Assembly (NCBI GenBank): GCA_021783175.1
Contig: JAJXUF010000157.1
Location: 1-6,726, forward strand
Reading direction: 5' to 3'
DNA: 6,726 bases
Source: Pseudomonadota bacterium
Lineage (GTDB): Bacteria; Pseudomonadota; Gammaproteobacteria; Acidiferrobacterales; UBA6901
The position numbers and the translations under genes are program-made. The notes under the pieces were generated by a model that had not been told where the DNA came from, made no database searches, and was given only the letters and a program-made list of their open reading frames with translations. This document shows positions 5,240 to 6,726 of this stretch, one piece after another. The number at the start of each line of letters is the position of its first letter. Position 1 is the first letter of the stretch.

Positions 5240-6726
5240 ATGACGACCAAGACTATCGATCCAGTCTGCAAGATGCAGGTCGCGATAACCGACGATGCAC
5301 TTCACGCCGATTACGCGTCCGAACGTTATTATTTTTGTTCGCAGCACTGCCTGGACAAATTCGAGGCGAACCCGTCCGCATACCTGAAGCCTCGGGCCGC
5401 AACACCGGAACAAGCCGCTGCGCTGTTTACCTGTCCGATGCATCCGGAAGTTCGACGAAACGGCCCCGGCAATTGCCCGAAGTGCGGCATGGCATTGGAG
5501 CCGCGCAACGCACCATCGGAAGACAATACCGAATTGAACGACATGACGCGCCGCTTCAAGGCAAGCGTCGCACTTGCCTTGCCGGTATTCCTGATGGCAA
5601 TGACATCCGACCTGGCACCTGAACTCATACCGGGTTCTGTTTCGATGGCTGTGCTGCAATGGCTGGAATTCGCGCTGGCGACCCCGGTAGTACTCTGGGC
5701 TGGCTGGCCGATCTTCCAGCGCGGCTGGGCATCGCTCGTCAACCGCAGCCTCAACATGTTCAGCCTGATCGCGCTCGGCGTGGGTGTGGCATGGAGTTAC
5801 AGCATAACGGCGATGCTGCTACCGGGAATCTTCCCGCCTGCCATGCGCAGCATGGGCGGGACAATACCTGTCTATTTCGAAGCCGCCGCCGTGATCATGG
5901 CATTGGTGCTGCTCGGCCAAGTGCTGGAGTTGCGCGCGCGCAGCCAGACCAGCGCCGCAATCAAACTGCTGTTGGGGCTTGCTCCTAAATCGGCACGCAT
6001 CGTGCGCGCCGACGGCAATGAAGAAGACATCCCGCTGGAGCAGGTGCAGCCGGGCGACATATTGCGCGTGCGCCCCGGCGAGAAGGTGCCGGTTGATGGC
6101 GCTGTGCTGGAAGGCGCAAGTTCCCTGGATGAATCGATGGTCACCGGAGAATCCATCCCGGTAGAAAAGACGGCCGGTGCGCGATTGATCGGTGCCACGG
6201 TGAACGGCACCGGCAGCCTGTTGATGCGCGCCGAACGTGTCGGCTCCGATACGCTGCTAGCCCAGATCGTCCACATGGTGAGCGAAGCACAGCGCAGTCG
6301 TGCCCCGATCCAGAGACTGGCTGATGTCGTCGCCGCCTATTTCGTTCCGGCAGTGGTGCTGGCGGCGCTCGTCACACTGGCAGCATGGGGCATCTGGGGA
6401 CCCGAACCGCGCCTGGCACATGCGATCGTCAATGCCGTGGCCGTGCTGATCATCGCCTGCCCTTGCGCGCTGGGGCTGGCCACGCCGATGTCCATCATGG
6501 TCGGCACCGGGCGCGGTGCGCAGGCGGGCGTACTGATCAAGAATGCCGAAGCGCTGGAAACGATGGAGAAAGTGAACACGCTGGTCGTGGACAAGACCGG
6601 CACATTGACCGAGGGCAAACCGAAACTGACTTCCGCCATTCCCCATACCGGTTTTGACGAACGCGAAGTGTTGCGCCTGAGTGCGAGTCTGGAGCGCGCC
6701 AGCGAACACCCCCTGGCAGCGGCCAT
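5240..6726 (+). CDS. P1B-type copper/silver-translocating ATPase with N-terminal YHS and Cys-rich metal-binding domains (3' partial)
   Basis: Inner-membrane ATP-driven Cu(I)/Ag(I) exporter of the CopA/SilP type; 495 codons are visible and the frame runs off the right edge. A YHS domain occupies about residues 7-50 (DPVCKM with C10; YYFCSQHC with C33 and C37). A heavy-metal-binding module follows at about 62-88 ([21 protein letters not shown]65, C79, C82). Four membrane helices follow (about 103-240), then the actuator domain with TGES at 302-305, then two more helices, the second carrying the metal-binding CPC at 407-409 ([11 protein letters not shown]). The phosphorylated aspartate is D451 (DKTGTLTEG), and the ATP-binding HP motif (SEHPLA) is at the edge. 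CPC with YHS and no HMA domain points to copper or silver rather than zinc or cadmium. The rest of the nucleotide domain and TM7-TM8, which would settle specificity, are outside the window. Confidence 0.95.
   Translation, partial: MTTKTIDPVCKMQVAITDDALHADYASERYYFCSQHCLDKFEANPSAYLKPRAATPEQAAALFTCPMHPEVRRNGPGNCPKCGMALEPRNAPSEDNTELNDMTRRFKASVALALPVFLMAMTSDLAPELIPGSVSMAVLQWLEFALATPVVLWAGWPIFQRGWASLVNRSLNMFSLIALGVGVAWSYSITAMLLPGIFPPAMRSMGGTIPVYFEAAAVIMALVLLGQVLELRARSQTSAAIKLLLGLAPKSARIVRADGNEEDIPLEQVQPGDILRVRPGEKVPVDGAVLEGASSLDESMVTGESIPVEKTAGARLIGATVNGTGSLLMRAERVGSDTLLAQIVHMVSEAQRSRAPIQRLADVVAAYFVPAVVLAALVTLAAWGIWGPEPRLAHAIVNAVAVLIIACPCALGLATPMSIMVGTGRGAQAGVLIKNAEALETMEKVNTLVVDKTGTLTEGKPKLTSAIPHTGFDEREVLRLSASLERASEHPLAAA

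Overview
The window holds part of a copper/silver efflux locus, all on the + strand: the 3' part of a CusB-type periplasmic adaptor carrying a C-terminal CusF-like metallochaperone domain, a complete CusA-type RND pump, a small secreted His/Met/Lys-rich protein of unknown function, and the 5' part of a P1B-type copper/silver ATPase with an N-terminal YHS domain and a Cys-rich metal-binding module. The G+C-rich base composition, the cusB-cusA order and the repeat families suggest a betaproteobacterium, perhaps of the Gallionellaceae/Nitrosomonadales. That placement is inference from family resemblance only.

Layout: cusB (2-1321, open at the left edge) is followed one base later by cusA (1323-4718), with a Shine-Dalgarno inside the cusB end, so the two are probably translationally coupled. 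A 188-base gap (4719-4906) holds a decayed repeat copy and an unused Shine-Dalgarno-like run. The small secreted protein (4907-5164) has its own good ribosome site. A 15-base-arm hairpin (5172-5216) separates it from the ATPase (5240 to the right edge), which has a nearly perfect ribosome site.

Together the genes suggest two-tier export. The ATPase would move Cu(I)/Ag(I) from cytoplasm to periplasm. The CusF-like domain and perhaps the small protein would bind it there, and CusBA with an outer-membrane partner not seen here would expel it from the cell. No regulator or recognisable metal-responsive operator lies in the window.

The most unusual structure is a set of short GC-rich palindromic repeats lying inside the open reading frames of cusB (two places) and cusA (two places). 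All are in frame without stops, and between them they use all three reading frames of the element. In cusA they occupy the two pseudo-symmetric cytoplasmic loops (TM4-TM5 and TM10-TM11) and account for nearly all of the protein's extra length. One insert contains two copies of a second repeat family facing each other, with a compensatory base-pair change between them. The repeats look like known dispersed intergenic elements that have become protein segments.
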